A stretch of DNA of 64,000 nucleotides from the NCBI RefSeq assembly GCF_018918185.1, contig NZ_JAHLPZ010000001.1, positions 1 through 64,000 on the forward strand, given 5' to 3'. A program made the translations under genes and the position numbers. The notes below the pieces were generated by a model. That model worked only from the letters and a program-made list of their open reading frames with translations, was not told the DNA's origin and searched no databases. This document shows positions 52,300 to 61,365 of the stretch, one piece after another. The number at the start of each line of letters is the position of its first letter. Position 1 is the first letter of the stretch. The stretch comes from Eubacterium sp. MSJ-21 (GTDB lineage Bacteria > Bacillota > Clostridia > Lachnospirales > Lachnospiraceae).

Positions 52300-52932
52300 A
52301 TGGAAAATTATGTTGTTACTTTTGCAAGAGGCTTTGGTACCGGCGGAAAGGAAATCGCATCGAAGCTTGCGAAGGAGCTTGGCATCCATTGCTACGAAAA
52401 TCGAATCCTGACACTGGCATCCCAGATGAGCGGACTCGATGAGAAGTTATTTCAGGAGGTCAACGAGAAGGTTCGTTCCAATGGCGGTTTTTCCAGCTTT
52501 TTAAAAGGCTTGCCACGGGCGAAAAGCTATATCAGCCGGAATGAGAAGTTCGTGTCCGATGATAAGCTGTTTGAGTATCAGAAGCAGATCATTGAGAACT
52601 TAGCGGATACCGAATCGTGTGTCATCGTTGGAAAGTGTGCCGATTACATCCTGCGGGGCAGACCGAATATTGTAAGCATCTACATAGAGGCACCACGTGA
52701 TTTCTGTGTGAAGCGGACGATGGAGCATATGGGCGTGACCGAGGATGTTGCGACGGCGACAATCGTGCATACGGATAAGTTCCGTGCCGATTATTACAAG
52801 TATTATACACATGGAAATTACTGGACGAACCCGGTCAACTACGATCTGACGATCAACAGTGAGAAGGTCGGAATTGAAGATAGTGTGAAGCTGATCAAGG
52901 ATTACATGAAGATTAAAGGCATTATAAAGTAA
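52300..52932 (+). CDS. cytidylate kinase-like family protein
   Basis: A 210-residue P-loop protein of the cytidylate kinase-like (Cytidylate_kin2) family. The nucleotide loop is the atypical RGFGTGGKEIASKLAKEL at residues 10-27; later VIVGKCADYILR and VSIYIEAPRDFCVKR match the family. Real substrate is uncertain; members are distinct from housekeeping Cmk. AGGGAAAA precedes the ATG. It lies between the ABC operon and argD and could belong to either transcript. Confidence 0.86.
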   Translation: MENYVVTFARGFGTGGKEIASKLAKELGIHCYENRILTLASQMSGLDEKLFQEVNEKVRSNGGFSSFLKGLPRAKSYISRNEKFVSDDKLFEYQKQIIENLADTESCVIVGKCADYILRGRPNIVSIYIEAPRDFCVKRTMEHMGVTEDVATATIVHTDKFRADYYKYYTHGNYWTNPVNYDLTINSEKVGIEDSVKLIKDYMKIKGIIK

Positions 52933-52966
52933 CGAAAACATTTTATATATTTAGGAGGCGTTTATT

Positions 52967-54184
52967 ATGAAATTAAAGGATCTTGGATTAACAAAGCAGG
53001 ACATCAAGGATAAGGTAAGCAAGTACATGATCGATACATACGAGCGTTTTGATTTCTTGGCAGAGACAGCCGAGGGCATGTACATGTACGATGAAAATGG
53101 AACTCCGTATCTGGATTTCTATGCAGGTATCGCGGTAAATAATGCCGGAAGCAGAAACCCGAAGGTTGTTGCAGCCGTCAAAGATCAGGTCGATGATATC
53201 ATGCATACATTCAACTATCCGTACACGATTCCGCAGGCATTGCTGGCTGAGAAGGTCTGTACAACCATCGGCATGGATAAGATCTTCTACCAGAACTCCG
53301 GTACAGAAGCAAACGAAGCCATGATCAAGATGGCAAGAAAATACGGTATCGAGCATTACGGACCAAACCGTTATCATATCGTAACTGCGAAGATGGGCTT
53401 CCACGGCAGAACATTTGGTGCGATGTCTGCGACAGGTCAGCCGGGCAATGGCTGTCAGGTAGGATTTGGACCGATGACATATGGTTTCTCTTATGCGCCA
53501 TACAACAATCTGCAGGCGTTCAAGGATGCTTGTACCGAGAATACGATCGCAATCATGATCGAGCCGATTCAGGGTGAAGGCGGTGTCCATCCTGCAACCT
53601 ACGAGTTTATGACAGGACTTCGTAAGTTCTGCGATGAGAATAATATGCTGCTCCTGATTGATGAGGTACAGACCGGATGGTGCAGAACCGGTCAGCCGAT
53701 GTGCTACATGAACTATGGTATCAAGCCGGATATCGTCTCTATGGCGAAGGGACTTGGTGGCGGTATGCCAATCGGTGCCATCTGTGCAACCGCGGAAGTT
53801 GCAACCGCATTTACACCGGGTTCCCATGGTACAACATTCGGTGGACATCCGGTCAGCTGTGCAGCCGCTTATGCGGAAGTAAACGAGCTTCTTGACCGCG
53901 ATCTTGCAGGCAATGCAAAAGAAGTTGGTGCGTACTTCATGGATAAGCTGAAGAACCTTCCACATGTGAAAGAGGTTCGTGGTATGGGACTGATGATCGG
54001 TGTTGAGTTTGATGATACAATCGGTGCTGTTGATGTGAAGCATGGTGCATTTGACAGAAAGCTTCTGATCACAGCAATTGGTTCGCATGTCATTCGTATG
54101 GTTCCACCACTGATTGCAAGCAGAGAAGATTGTGACAAGGCATATGCAATTCTGGAAGAGACAGTGAATGCACTTTCAAAATAA
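52967..54184 (+). CDS. argD: acetylornithine aminotransferase-like class III aminotransferase
   Basis: A 405-residue PLP enzyme that would convert N-acetylglutamate semialdehyde plus glutamate to acetylornithine in arginine synthesis. Key blocks: YLDFYAGIAVNNAG, FYQNSGTEANEAMIKMAR, FHGRTFGAMSATG, EPIQGEGGV, LLIDEVQTGWCRTG, and SMAKGLGGGMPIGA with the PLP Lys. Related specificities (succinylornithine, 4-aminobutyrate) cannot be excluded since no other arg genes are close. AGGAGG precedes the ATG. Confidence 0.88.
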   Translation: MKLKDLGLTKQDIKDKVSKYMIDTYERFDFLAETAEGMYMYDENGTPYLDFYAGIAVNNAGSRNPKVVAAVKDQVDDIMHTFNYPYTIPQALLAEKVCTTIGMDKIFYQNSGTEANEAMIKMARKYGIEHYGPNRYHIVTAKMGFHGRTFGAMSATGQPGNGCQVGFGPMTYGFSYAPYNNLQAFKDACTENTIAIMIEPIQGEGGVHPATYEFMTGLRKFCDENNMLLLIDEVQTGWCRTGQPMCYMNYGIKPDIVSMAKGLGGGMPIGAICATAEVATAFTPGSHGTTFGGHPVSCAAAYAEVNELLDRDLAGNAKEVGAYFMDKLKNLPHVKEVRGMGLMIGVEFDDTIGAVDVKHGAFDRKLLITAIGSHVIRMVPPLIASREDCDKAYAILEETVNALSK

Positions 54185-54201
54185 AGGCAAGGTGAATTAG
54201 A

Positions 54202-55350
54202 TTGAAGAATTTTAGCTTTTCTGTGCCGCAGGATATCATTGTTGGTGCAGGTTCTATTAAGAAATTAGGTGAATGCGCAACCAAACTTGGCGGCACACAT
54301 GCCCTTATCATCTCCGGTCCCCATCTGAACAAGATGGGACTGGTGGATACATGTAAACAGTCTCTGGCAGATGTTGGGATTCCGGCGGATGCATTTACGG
54401 AGACCGAAGGAAATCCTTCGGTTGAGACGGTCGAAAAGGCAACGAAGCTGTACAAGGAATGTGGCGCGGATTTCATTGTGGCATTTGGCGGTGGTTCTCC
54501 GATGGATGTTGCAAAGGCTGTTGGTGTTATCGCAAAATACGGTGGAAGCATTACAGAATACGAAGGTGGAGGCAAGGTGCCGGGACCGATTGTTCCGCAG
54601 ATTGCGATTCCAACGACTGCTGGTACAGGTTCTGAGGTAACTGCATTTTCGGTTATTACCGATCACAGCCGGAACTACAAACTGACGGTATTCAGTTATG
54701 AACTGATTCCAAAGTACGCGATTTTAGACCCGGATCTGATTGCAACGGCTCCTGCTTCTGTGGCAGCAGCGTGTGGAATGGATGCATTTATCCATGCATG
54801 TGAGTCGTATATCTCGACGGATGCTTCTCCGTTTTCCGAGGCGATGTCTGAGAAGGCGATGGAACTGATCGGGCGTTCGATCCGGGCTTATGTGGCAAAT
54901 CGTACGGATGTCGATGCCGCCAGTGATATGCTGGTTGGTTCCCTCTTTGCGGGTATTGCATTTTCGTGGGCGAGACTTGGCAATGTACATGCGATGAGTC
55001 ATCCGGTCAGTGCGTATTTCGATGTACCACATGGCGTGGCAAATGCAATCTTGCTTCCGACGATTCTGGATTATAACAAGCTTGCGGATAAAGGTAAATA
55101 TAAGAAAATCTACGAATATGTGAGTGAGACACACAGAAGCGATGAGAGCTTCACACCGGATATGCTGGTGGATGCGATCAGAGCGTTGAATAATAGTCTT
55201 TCAATTCCTGCAAATCTTACAGAAGTAGGAGTGACGGAAGACAAGATCGATGTCATGGCAGACGATGCCATGAAGAGCGGAAACATCATGGTGAACCCAC
55301 GCCGCTCTACGAAGAAGGATATCGTAGCTCTTTACAAAAAGGCTATGTAA
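54202..55350 (+). CDS. iron-containing alcohol dehydrogenase
   Basis: A 382-residue group III metal-dependent alcohol dehydrogenase. Starts at TTG 54202 with AAGGTG upstream. N-terminal NAD fold DFIVAFGGGSPMDVAKA; AIPTTAGTGSEVT; metal His residues in MDAFIHACESY and HAMSHPVSAYFDVPHGVANA. It reduces aldehydes or ketones in fermentation; the substrate (butanol, propanediol, lactaldehyde class) is open. 17 bases after argD, likely cotranscribed, followed by a terminator. Confidence 0.93.
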   Translation: MKNFSFSVPQDIIVGAGSIKKLGECATKLGGTHALIISGPHLNKMGLVDTCKQSLADVGIPADAFTETEGNPSVETVEKATKLYKECGADFIVAFGGGSPMDVAKAVGVIAKYGGSITEYEGGGKVPGPIVPQIAIPTTAGTGSEVTAFSVITDHSRNYKLTVFSYELIPKYAILDPDLIATAPASVAAACGMDAFIHACESYISTDASPFSEAMSEKAMELIGRSIRAYVANRTDVDAASDMLVGSLFAGIAFSWARLGNVHAMSHPVSAYFDVPHGVANAILLPTILDYNKLADKGKYKKIYEYVSETHRSDESFTPDMLVDAIRALNNSLSIPANLTEVGVTEDKIDVMADDAMKSGNIMVNPRRSTKKDIVALYKKAM

Positions 55351-55370
55351 TATCAAACCTGTCTACACGG

Positions 55371-55402
55371 GAAAAGGTTGTCGGTTGTCGGCAGCCTTTT
55401 TC
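55371..55402 (+). terminator. terminator after the Fe-ADH gene
   Basis: GAAAAGGTTG pairs with CAGCCTTTTTC. A gene-free A+T-rich stretch follows to 55610 with no other recognised element. Confidence 0.7.
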
Positions 55403-55610
55403 TATTGAGGATATTATTTGCAAAACAACCCTCAGAGATAATGATTTGCATGGAAAAATATACTATTCGGAATCATATGCGATGTATGGAATCTAAACGA
55501 TTCTAAAAATTGTTAATAAAAAAATATAGATAAACCGGTGGCAGTTTTATGATAAAAATGTTAAAATAATAATAATTATGGACAAGAATGAAAATGAGGG
55601 CTTATAAATT

Positions 55611-56435
55611 ATGAAAAAACAGGTTATAACGATTGGAAAACGTGACTTTGAAATTGGAAAACGTCCTTATGTGATGGGGATCCTGAATGTGACACCGGAT
55701 TCCTTTTCGGATGGCGGAAAGTACGGAGATCTGGATGCGGCGTTGAAGCATACAGAAGAAATGATCAAGGAAGGTGCCGATATCATTGATGTTGGCGGAG
55801 AGTCGACTCGGCCGGGACATGTGAAGATTTCGGTTGCGGAAGAGATTGAACGTACCTGCTTCGTGATTGAGGCAATCAAGGAACGGTTTGAGATTCCGGT
55901 TTCGTTAGATACGTACAAATATCAGGTGGCTCAGGCGGGAATTCTGGCTGGTGCCGATCTGATCAACGATATATGGGGATTTAAATGGGACGATGAGATG
56001 GCACCGCTTTGCGCGAAATACCAGATTCCGGTCTGCCTGATGCACAACCGGAAGGAAGCGGTATACAATGATTTTATTGCGGATGTGATCGCAGACATGA
56101 AGGAGTGCGTACAGATTGCGCGCGCATCAGGACTTGCCGACGATAAGATCATCTTAGATCCGGGGATTGGATTATTCGCAAAGACTACGGAAGAGAACTT
56201 AAAGTTTATGAACCATCTGGAGGATCTGGTTGCACTCGGATATCCGGTACTGCTTGGAACTTCGAGAAAATCCATGATTGGAAATACACTGAATCTGCCG
56301 GTTGACGAGCGAGAGGAAGGAACAATGGCAACTTCTGTCTTAGGACTGGTGAAGGGGTGCAGCTTCTTCCGTGTACATGATGTGAAGAAAAATGTGCGTG
56401 CGCTTGCGATGACAGATGCAATGCTCAAGGCATAA
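55611..56435 (+). CDS. folP: dihydropteroate synthase
   Basis: A 274-residue TIM-barrel enzyme joining p-aminobenzoate to the pterin pyrophosphate. Signatures MGILNVTPDSFSDGGKY and DVGGESTRPGH, then LINDIWGF, IILDPGIGLFAKT and LLGTSRKSMIG are intact. The target of sulfonamides. 73 bases before the folB-folK fusion, which makes its pterin substrate. Confidence 0.96.
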   Translation: MKKQVITIGKRDFEIGKRPYVMGILNVTPDSFSDGGKYGDLDAALKHTEEMIKEGADIIDVGGESTRPGHVKISVAEEIERTCFVIEAIKERFEIPVSLDTYKYQVAQAGILAGADLINDIWGFKWDDEMAPLCAKYQIPVCLMHNRKEAVYNDFIADVIADMKECVQIARASGLADDKIILDPGIGLFAKTTEENLKFMNHLEDLVALGYPVLLGTSRKSMIGNTLNLPVDEREEGTMATSVLGLVKGCSFFRVHDVKKNVRALAMTDAMLKA

Positions 56436-56508
56436 GATGGCAGGCGTGTGTCATAACGCTGTCAGGGCATTTGCTATGGAATAGGAGACGGAAAAGGACA
56501 GAAAAGAA

Positions 56509-57333
56509 ATGGATAAAATATGGATTAAAGATTTAGAGATATTTGCATATCACGGTGTCCTTGCAGAAGAAAAAAGAAATGGACAGAAATTCTATGTAAC
56601 TGTATCTATGGATGTGGATCTGCATGCGGCAGGCATGACAGATGATCTGGACAAAACGGTCAATTATGCAGAAGTATGTGAACTGATCCGGCGGACGATG
56701 CAGGAGGAAAGCTATGATCTGATTGAGGCAGCAGCGGAGAATGTTGCAGATGCGATTTTGCTTGCCTATCCACAGATAAAGATGGTTCATGTGATTGTAA
56801 GCAAGCCGGGGGCTCCTATTCCGATGGACTTTGATACGGTCTGCGTGGATATTACAAGAGGCAGACATATTGCGTATCTGGGTATCGGTTCCAATCTCGG
56901 AGATAAGGAGGCATACCTTGACTATGCGGTCGATCAGCTGAACAAAGATGAGTATATTCAGGTGACAAAGGTTTCTTCCTATATAATAACAGAACCATAT
57001 GGCGATGTGGAACAGGATGATTTCTTAAATGGCTGTCTGGAGATTGAGACAATCTATTCTCCACAGGATCTGCTGGCTGTTATCAACGATATTGAACAGG
57101 GTGCCGGCAGAAAGCGGCTGATCCACTGGGGTCCAAGAACTTTGGACATTGACATTTTGCTCTATGATCAGGAAATGATCATGGAAGACACGCTGAAGGT
57201 GCCGCATGTGGAGATGGCAAAGCGCGCGTTCGTGCTTGAACCACTTGCCGAAATCGCACCATATGCCTACCATCCGGGCTACCATAAGACGATCATCGAA
57301 CTACTGGAAATATTACAAAACAAAAAAGATTAA
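56509..57333 (+). CDS. folK: bifunctional dihydroneopterin aldolase / HPPK
   Basis: A 274-residue FolB-FolK fusion catalysing two successive steps to 6-hydroxymethyl-dihydropterin pyrophosphate. Residues 1-~118 are FolB: DLEIFAYHGVLAEEKRNGQK with active-site Tyr/Glu, and VNYAEVCELI. Residues ~122-274 are FolK: YLGIGSNLGDKEAYLD, FLNGCLEIET, and GPRTLDIDILLYD with the metal Asp pair, then VPHVEMAKRAFVLEPLAEI. folE is not in the window. A small hairpin follows the stop. Confidence 0.96.
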   Translation: MDKIWIKDLEIFAYHGVLAEEKRNGQKFYVTVSMDVDLHAAGMTDDLDKTVNYAEVCELIRRTMQEESYDLIEAAAENVADAILLAYPQIKMVHVIVSKPGAPIPMDFDTVCVDITRGRHIAYLGIGSNLGDKEAYLDYAVDQLNKDEYIQVTKVSSYIITEPYGDVEQDDFLNGCLEIETIYSPQDLLAVINDIEQGAGRKRLIHWGPRTLDIDILLYDQEMIMEDTLKVPHVEMAKRAFVLEPLAEIAPYAYHPGYHKTIIELLEILQNKKD

Positions 57334-57368
57334 ACTACAATATAAGAAAAACTATATTCAAGGGAGCG

Positions 57369-57394
57369 GCAAATGACATGCGTATGCCATTTGC
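57369..57394 (+). terminator. hairpin after folBK
   Basis: GCAAATG and CATTTGC close a stem continued by CAT/ATG, without a T-run. The large palindrome at 57420 follows. Confidence 0.5.
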
Positions 57395-57419
57395 ATTGTA
57401 ACCGGAAGTATATAAATGA

Positions 57420-57652
57420 GCAGATAATTATCCGATACAATCGATGTGTAGAAATCATGCGGGACACTGGTATTTATCCTAACGCAGACCATTGGAGCAC
57501 ATCAGCACTTAGCGAGTAACGCATTCATTCGCAGAATGATGTGTTAGGAGCTTAGTGTCTGCTATGTGCGGAAGTGAGCGAGAGCGCGTCTGCGTATGGA
57601 TAATAGCAGTGTTCTGCATGAGACATACAGGAAATGTCGGATAATTATCTGC
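57420..57652 (+). repeat. type-B three-way-junction palindrome, copy 2
   Basis: GCAGATAATTATCCGA (left) pairs with TCGGATAATTATCTGC (right, ending 57652), and the ~70-base arms stay largely complementary. The core is closed by GCAGAC (57484-57489)/GTCTGC (57588-57593). An inner hairpin is closed by GCAC/GTGC with a terminal stem AACGCATTCATT/AATGATGTGTT. The 3' junction strand GAGCGAGAGCGCGTCTGCGTA is identical to that at 15601-15622. Located between folBK and ppx. Confidence 0.85.
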
Positions 57653-57676
57653 GGATGAAATAGGGAGGTAAAAACT

Positions 57677-59212
57677 ATGGCATACAAAATGTTTGCCGCC
57701 ATCTACGTGGGAAGCAGCGAGATATCCATGAAGATCTTCCAGGTAAATGGCAGAAAATCATTTCGACAGATCGACAGTGTCAGCCGGATACTGGAACTAG
57801 GGCGGGACACCTACCGCGAAGGAAAACTGAGCCAGGAATCTATCCGGATGATCTGTGAAGAACTTAACGGGTTAAAGAATAAGATGGACGAATATAAAAT
57901 CACGGAGTACCGGGCCTATGCAACGAGTGCCGTGCGTGAGGCGAAGAATATGGATCTGGTGCTCGATGTGATTAAGCATACAACAGGCATCCGTGTGCAG
58001 GTGCTGAGTAATTCCGAGCAGCGTTATATCAGCTTCAAGGGGCTGGTTGCAAAATACGAGGATTTTCATCAGGTTGTAAGCAAGAATACTGCATTTGTGG
58101 ATGTCGGTGCCGGAAGCGTGCAGATTTCCCTGTTTGACAAGAATAATCTGGTTGTTACAGAGAATATCCAGATCGGTGCCGTGCGTGTCCGTGATTATCT
58201 GGCGCTCATCGGACACAAATCCGGCCGGCTTGATGAGATCATGGCAGATTATGTGGATAACGATATCGTATCCTTCCGGAATATTTATCTGAAGGATAAA
58301 GAAATCAAGAATATTATTGCGGTGGGGGAAGTTGTAAGCTCCTTGAAGAAGATCGTGCCGGAGCTTTCCATTAAGGATGTGATTACGCGGGCGCAGTTCG
58401 ATGCGATGTACAAGCGTGTGATCAGTATGCCGGCACAGGAGCTTGCGGAGAAATATGGTATTCCATATGAACGTGCGACATTGATGCTGCCGAACATTAC
58501 AATCTACCAGTCTTTCCTGAACAACTGTAAGGCGGAGGAAATGTATGTGCCGGATGTGGATTTCTGTGAGTGCATCGTGGCAAATTACATGGACGAAGGA
58601 AGCCGGGTTGTATTCAATCATAACTTTGAAGAGGATATCGTGGCAACGGCGAATAATATTGCAAAACGGTATCGCTGCAATTGGAATCACGTGAACCAGA
58701 CCGCATATTTTGCACTGAAAATATTTGATGTGATCCGGAAGCCGTTTGGACTCGATAAGATGCAGCGGCTACAGCTTCAGATTGCTGCACTTTTGCACGA
58801 ATGTGGGAATTTCATCAATCTGCATGATGGAGCAAAGAACTCTTATTATATAGTTGCCAATACCGAGATCCTTGGATTGTCACATAAGGAACGGATGGAG
58901 GTCGCAAACGTGGTGAGGTATAACCCTCTGTACCTTCCGTCCAAGGATAAGATATCAGCAGAGCTCGATGGCTGTGATTATATCGTGATAGCGAAGCTGG
59001 CAGCAATCCTTCGAATTGCAAATATCCTTGACAAGAGCCACATGCAGAAGATTGAGGATATTTCGGTGACAATGAAAGAAGATAAGCTGATCATTCTGGC
59101 AAAGACGTACGAAGATATCTCGCTGGAGGCGGGACTTTTCGAGGCACGTGCGGATTTCTTCGAGCAGATCTATGGTATCAGACCGGTACTTCGGGTGAAA
59201 AGGAGTGTGTAA
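57677..59212 (+). CDS. ppx: exopolyphosphatase, Ppx/GppA family
   Basis: A 511-residue enzyme hydrolysing terminal phosphates of polyphosphate (or pppGpp). The N-terminal ASKHA fold has AAIYVGSSEISMKIFQ, ATSAVREAKN, SNSEQRYISFKG and FVDVGAGSVQISLFD. The C-terminal ~190 residues form the HD-like domain (QLQIAALLHECGNFI, LSHKERMEVANVV, LAAILRIANILDKSH). GGGAGG precedes the ATG. It lies 3 bases before ppk, so synthesis and breakdown of polyphosphate are encoded together. Confidence 0.93.
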   Translation: MAYKMFAAIYVGSSEISMKIFQVNGRKSFRQIDSVSRILELGRDTYREGKLSQESIRMICEELNGLKNKMDEYKITEYRAYATSAVREAKNMDLVLDVIKHTTGIRVQVLSNSEQRYISFKGLVAKYEDFHQVVSKNTAFVDVGAGSVQISLFDKNNLVVTENIQIGAVRVRDYLALIGHKSGRLDEIMADYVDNDIVSFRNIYLKDKEIKNIIAVGEVVSSLKKIVPELSIKDVITRAQFDAMYKRVISMPAQELAEKYGIPYERATLMLPNITIYQSFLNNCKAEEMYVPDVDFCECIVANYMDEGSRVVFNHNFEEDIVATANNIAKRYRCNWNHVNQTAYFALKIFDVIRKPFGLDKMQRLQLQIAALLHECGNFINLHDGAKNSYYIVANTEILGLSHKERMEVANVVRYNPLYLPSKDKISAELDGCDYIVIAKLAAILRIANILDKSHMQKIEDISVTMKEDKLIILAKTYEDISLEAGLFEARADFFEQIYGIRPVLRVKRSV

Positions 59213-59215
59213 GAC

Positions 59216-61339
59216 ATGGACAAAAAATTATTGGAAAAACCGGAAAATTATTATAACCGGGAAATGAGCTGGCTTCAGTTCAATTACAGAATCTTAAATG
59301 AGGCGAAGGATAAGACAATCCCTCTGTTTGAACGTCTGAATTTCCTGAGTATTACAGAATCAAACCTGTCAGAGTTCTTCATGGTGCGTGTAGCATCTCT
59401 GATTGATCTCGTACACGCAGAAGTGAAGAAGAAGGACATTGCGGGACTGACACCGCAGGGACAGCTTGACCAGATCATACCGGAGACGAAAAACATGATT
59501 GCGAGCCAGTACAGTACACTGAACCGTCAGATTCTTCCGGCGATGGAAGAGAATGGACTGAAGCTGGTCAAGCATTACGAGGACTTAAACGAGAAACAGA
59601 GCCGGTTCGTAGACAAATACTTCGAGAAGGAAGTCTATCCGGTGCTTACGCCGATGGCAGTTGATTCTTCAAGACCATTTCCGCTGATCAGCAACAAGAC
59701 CTTGAATATCGGCGCGTTGATCCGTGATAAGAAGAAGGATGTGATTGATATTGCAACGGTTCAGGTGCCATCGGTATTGCCCCGTGTGGTTGAGATTCCG
59801 GGCGAGGGCGGATGCAGAGAGATTATTTTACTCGAACAGATCATCGAGAAGAATTTAAACCAACTCTTCCTGAATTATGAGATTATCTGTGCACATCCAT
59901 ACAGAATTATGCGAAATGCAGATCTTGCAATCGACGAGGACGATGCTTCCGATCTGCTGAAGGAGATTGAAAAGCAGATCAAGAAGCGTGCGTGGGGAGA
60001 AGTCATCCGTCTTGATGTGGAGGCAGAGATGGATAAGCGCCTGTTGAAAGAGCTGAAGAAGCAGTTGAATGTCAACAGTGATTATGTCTATTCGGTAAAT
60101 GGACCACTTGATCTTACGTTCCTTGGAAAGGTACGTGGACTCGATGGCTTTGATCATTTGAAGAATAAGAAATACATTCCGCAGCCGGTCAAGGGCTTGG
60201 ATCTTGATGCGAATATCTTCGACCAGATCAAGAAGAAGGATATTCTGTTACATCATCCGTATGATGAGTTTACACCGGTGATCGAATTCATCAAGCAGGC
60301 AGCGATTGACCCGGATGTGCTTGCAATCAAGCAGACGCTCTATCGTGTCAGTGGCAATTCCCCGATTATTGCAGCTCTTGCACTCGCGGCGGAAAATGGC
60401 AAGCAGGTAACGGTATTAGTTGAGCTAAAAGCCCGGTTTGATGAAGAAAATAATATAAATTGGGCAAAGAAACTGGAAAAAGCGGGTTGCCATGTTATCT
60501 ATGGTCTGGTAGGATTAAAGACGCATTCCAAAATTGCGCTCGTTGTCAGACGGGAAGAAGATGGCATCAAGCGGTATGTACATCTTGGAACCGGTAACTA
60601 TAATGATGTTACAGCAAAGTTATATACAGATATGGGCATGTTGACTGCATCGGATGCGATTGGGGAGGATGCAACCGCAGTCTTCAATATGTTGTCGGGT
60701 TATTCCGAACCACCGGCATGGAACAAGCTGCTTGTGGCACCAATCTGGATGAAGGATCGTTTCCTGGCATTGATTGAGCGGGAAGCAGAGAATGCACGTA
60801 TGGGCAAGAATGCCAGAATCATCGCCAAGATGAATTCCCTGTGTGATCCGGTGATCATCCGTGCATTGTATGAGGCTAGCAATGCAGGGGTAAAGATTGA
60901 ACTGATCGTGCGTGGTATCTGCTGTCTGAAGACGGGTATCCCGGGACTTTCAGAGAATATCACGGTTCGTTCGATTGTAGGTAACTTCTTGGAGCATGCG
61001 AGAATCTTCTATTTCTATAATGATGGATTCGAGGATGTATATATGGGCAGTGCCGACTGGATGCCTAGAAATCTTGACAAACGCGTGGAGATCACATTCC
61101 CGGTTGAGGATGAGGATTTAAAGAAACGTGTCATTGAAATTTTGGAGATTCAGCTTTCTGATACATTGAAAGCATACATTTTACAGCCGGATGGTTCATA
61201 TGCAAAGCAGGATCTGAGGGGGCGCGAAAAGCTTGAAGCGCAGAATTATTTCTGCAAGCAGGCGATGGGATCCTTGAAAGAGGACGATAAAAAGAAAATA
61301 TCCCGTATCTTCATTCCGCGCATGAAGATCGGTGATTAA
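59216..61339 (+). CDS. ppk1: polyphosphate kinase 1
   Basis: A 707-residue enzyme building polyphosphate from ATP at the inner membrane. Conserved N-terminus NREMSWLQFNYRILNEA. The two phospholipase D-like domains have VELKARFDEENNINW, GLVGLKTHSKIALVV with the His that becomes phosphorylated, HLGTGNYN, and a second His in LEHARIFYFYNDG, with SADWMPRNLDKRVEI near the end. GGAGTGTGTAAG lies before the ATG at the ppx stop. Confidence 0.96.
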   Translation: MDKKLLEKPENYYNREMSWLQFNYRILNEAKDKTIPLFERLNFLSITESNLSEFFMVRVASLIDLVHAEVKKKDIAGLTPQGQLDQIIPETKNMIASQYSTLNRQILPAMEENGLKLVKHYEDLNEKQSRFVDKYFEKEVYPVLTPMAVDSSRPFPLISNKTLNIGALIRDKKKDVIDIATVQVPSVLPRVVEIPGEGGCREIILLEQIIEKNLNQLFLNYEIICAHPYRIMRNADLAIDEDDASDLLKEIEKQIKKRAWGEVIRLDVEAEMDKRLLKELKKQLNVNSDYVYSVNGPLDLTFLGKVRGLDGFDHLKNKKYIPQPVKGLDLDANIFDQIKKKDILLHHPYDEFTPVIEFIKQAAIDPDVLAIKQTLYRVSGNSPIIAALALAAENGKQVTVLVELKARFDEENNINWAKKLEKAGCHVIYGLVGLKTHSKIALVVRREEDGIKRYVHLGTGNYNDVTAKLYTDMGMLTASDAIGEDATAVFNMLSGYSEPPAWNKLLVAPIWMKDRFLALIEREAENARMGKNARIIAKMNSLCDPVIIRALYEASNAGVKIELIVRGICCLKTGIPGLSENITVRSIVGNFLEHARIFYFYNDGFEDVYMGSADWMPRNLDKRVEITFPVEDEDLKKRVIEILEIQLSDTLKAYILQPDGSYAKQDLRGREKLEAQNYFCKQAMGSLKEDDKKKISRIFIPRMKIGD

Positions 61340-61365
61340 TAAAAACAAGAGAGGAGACTTAAAAA

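Noticed and set aside
52988-54088. A 366-residue minus-strand frame opposite argD
   Set aside because: Antisense shadow of argD, Cys/His/Arg-rich and without a recognisable domain.
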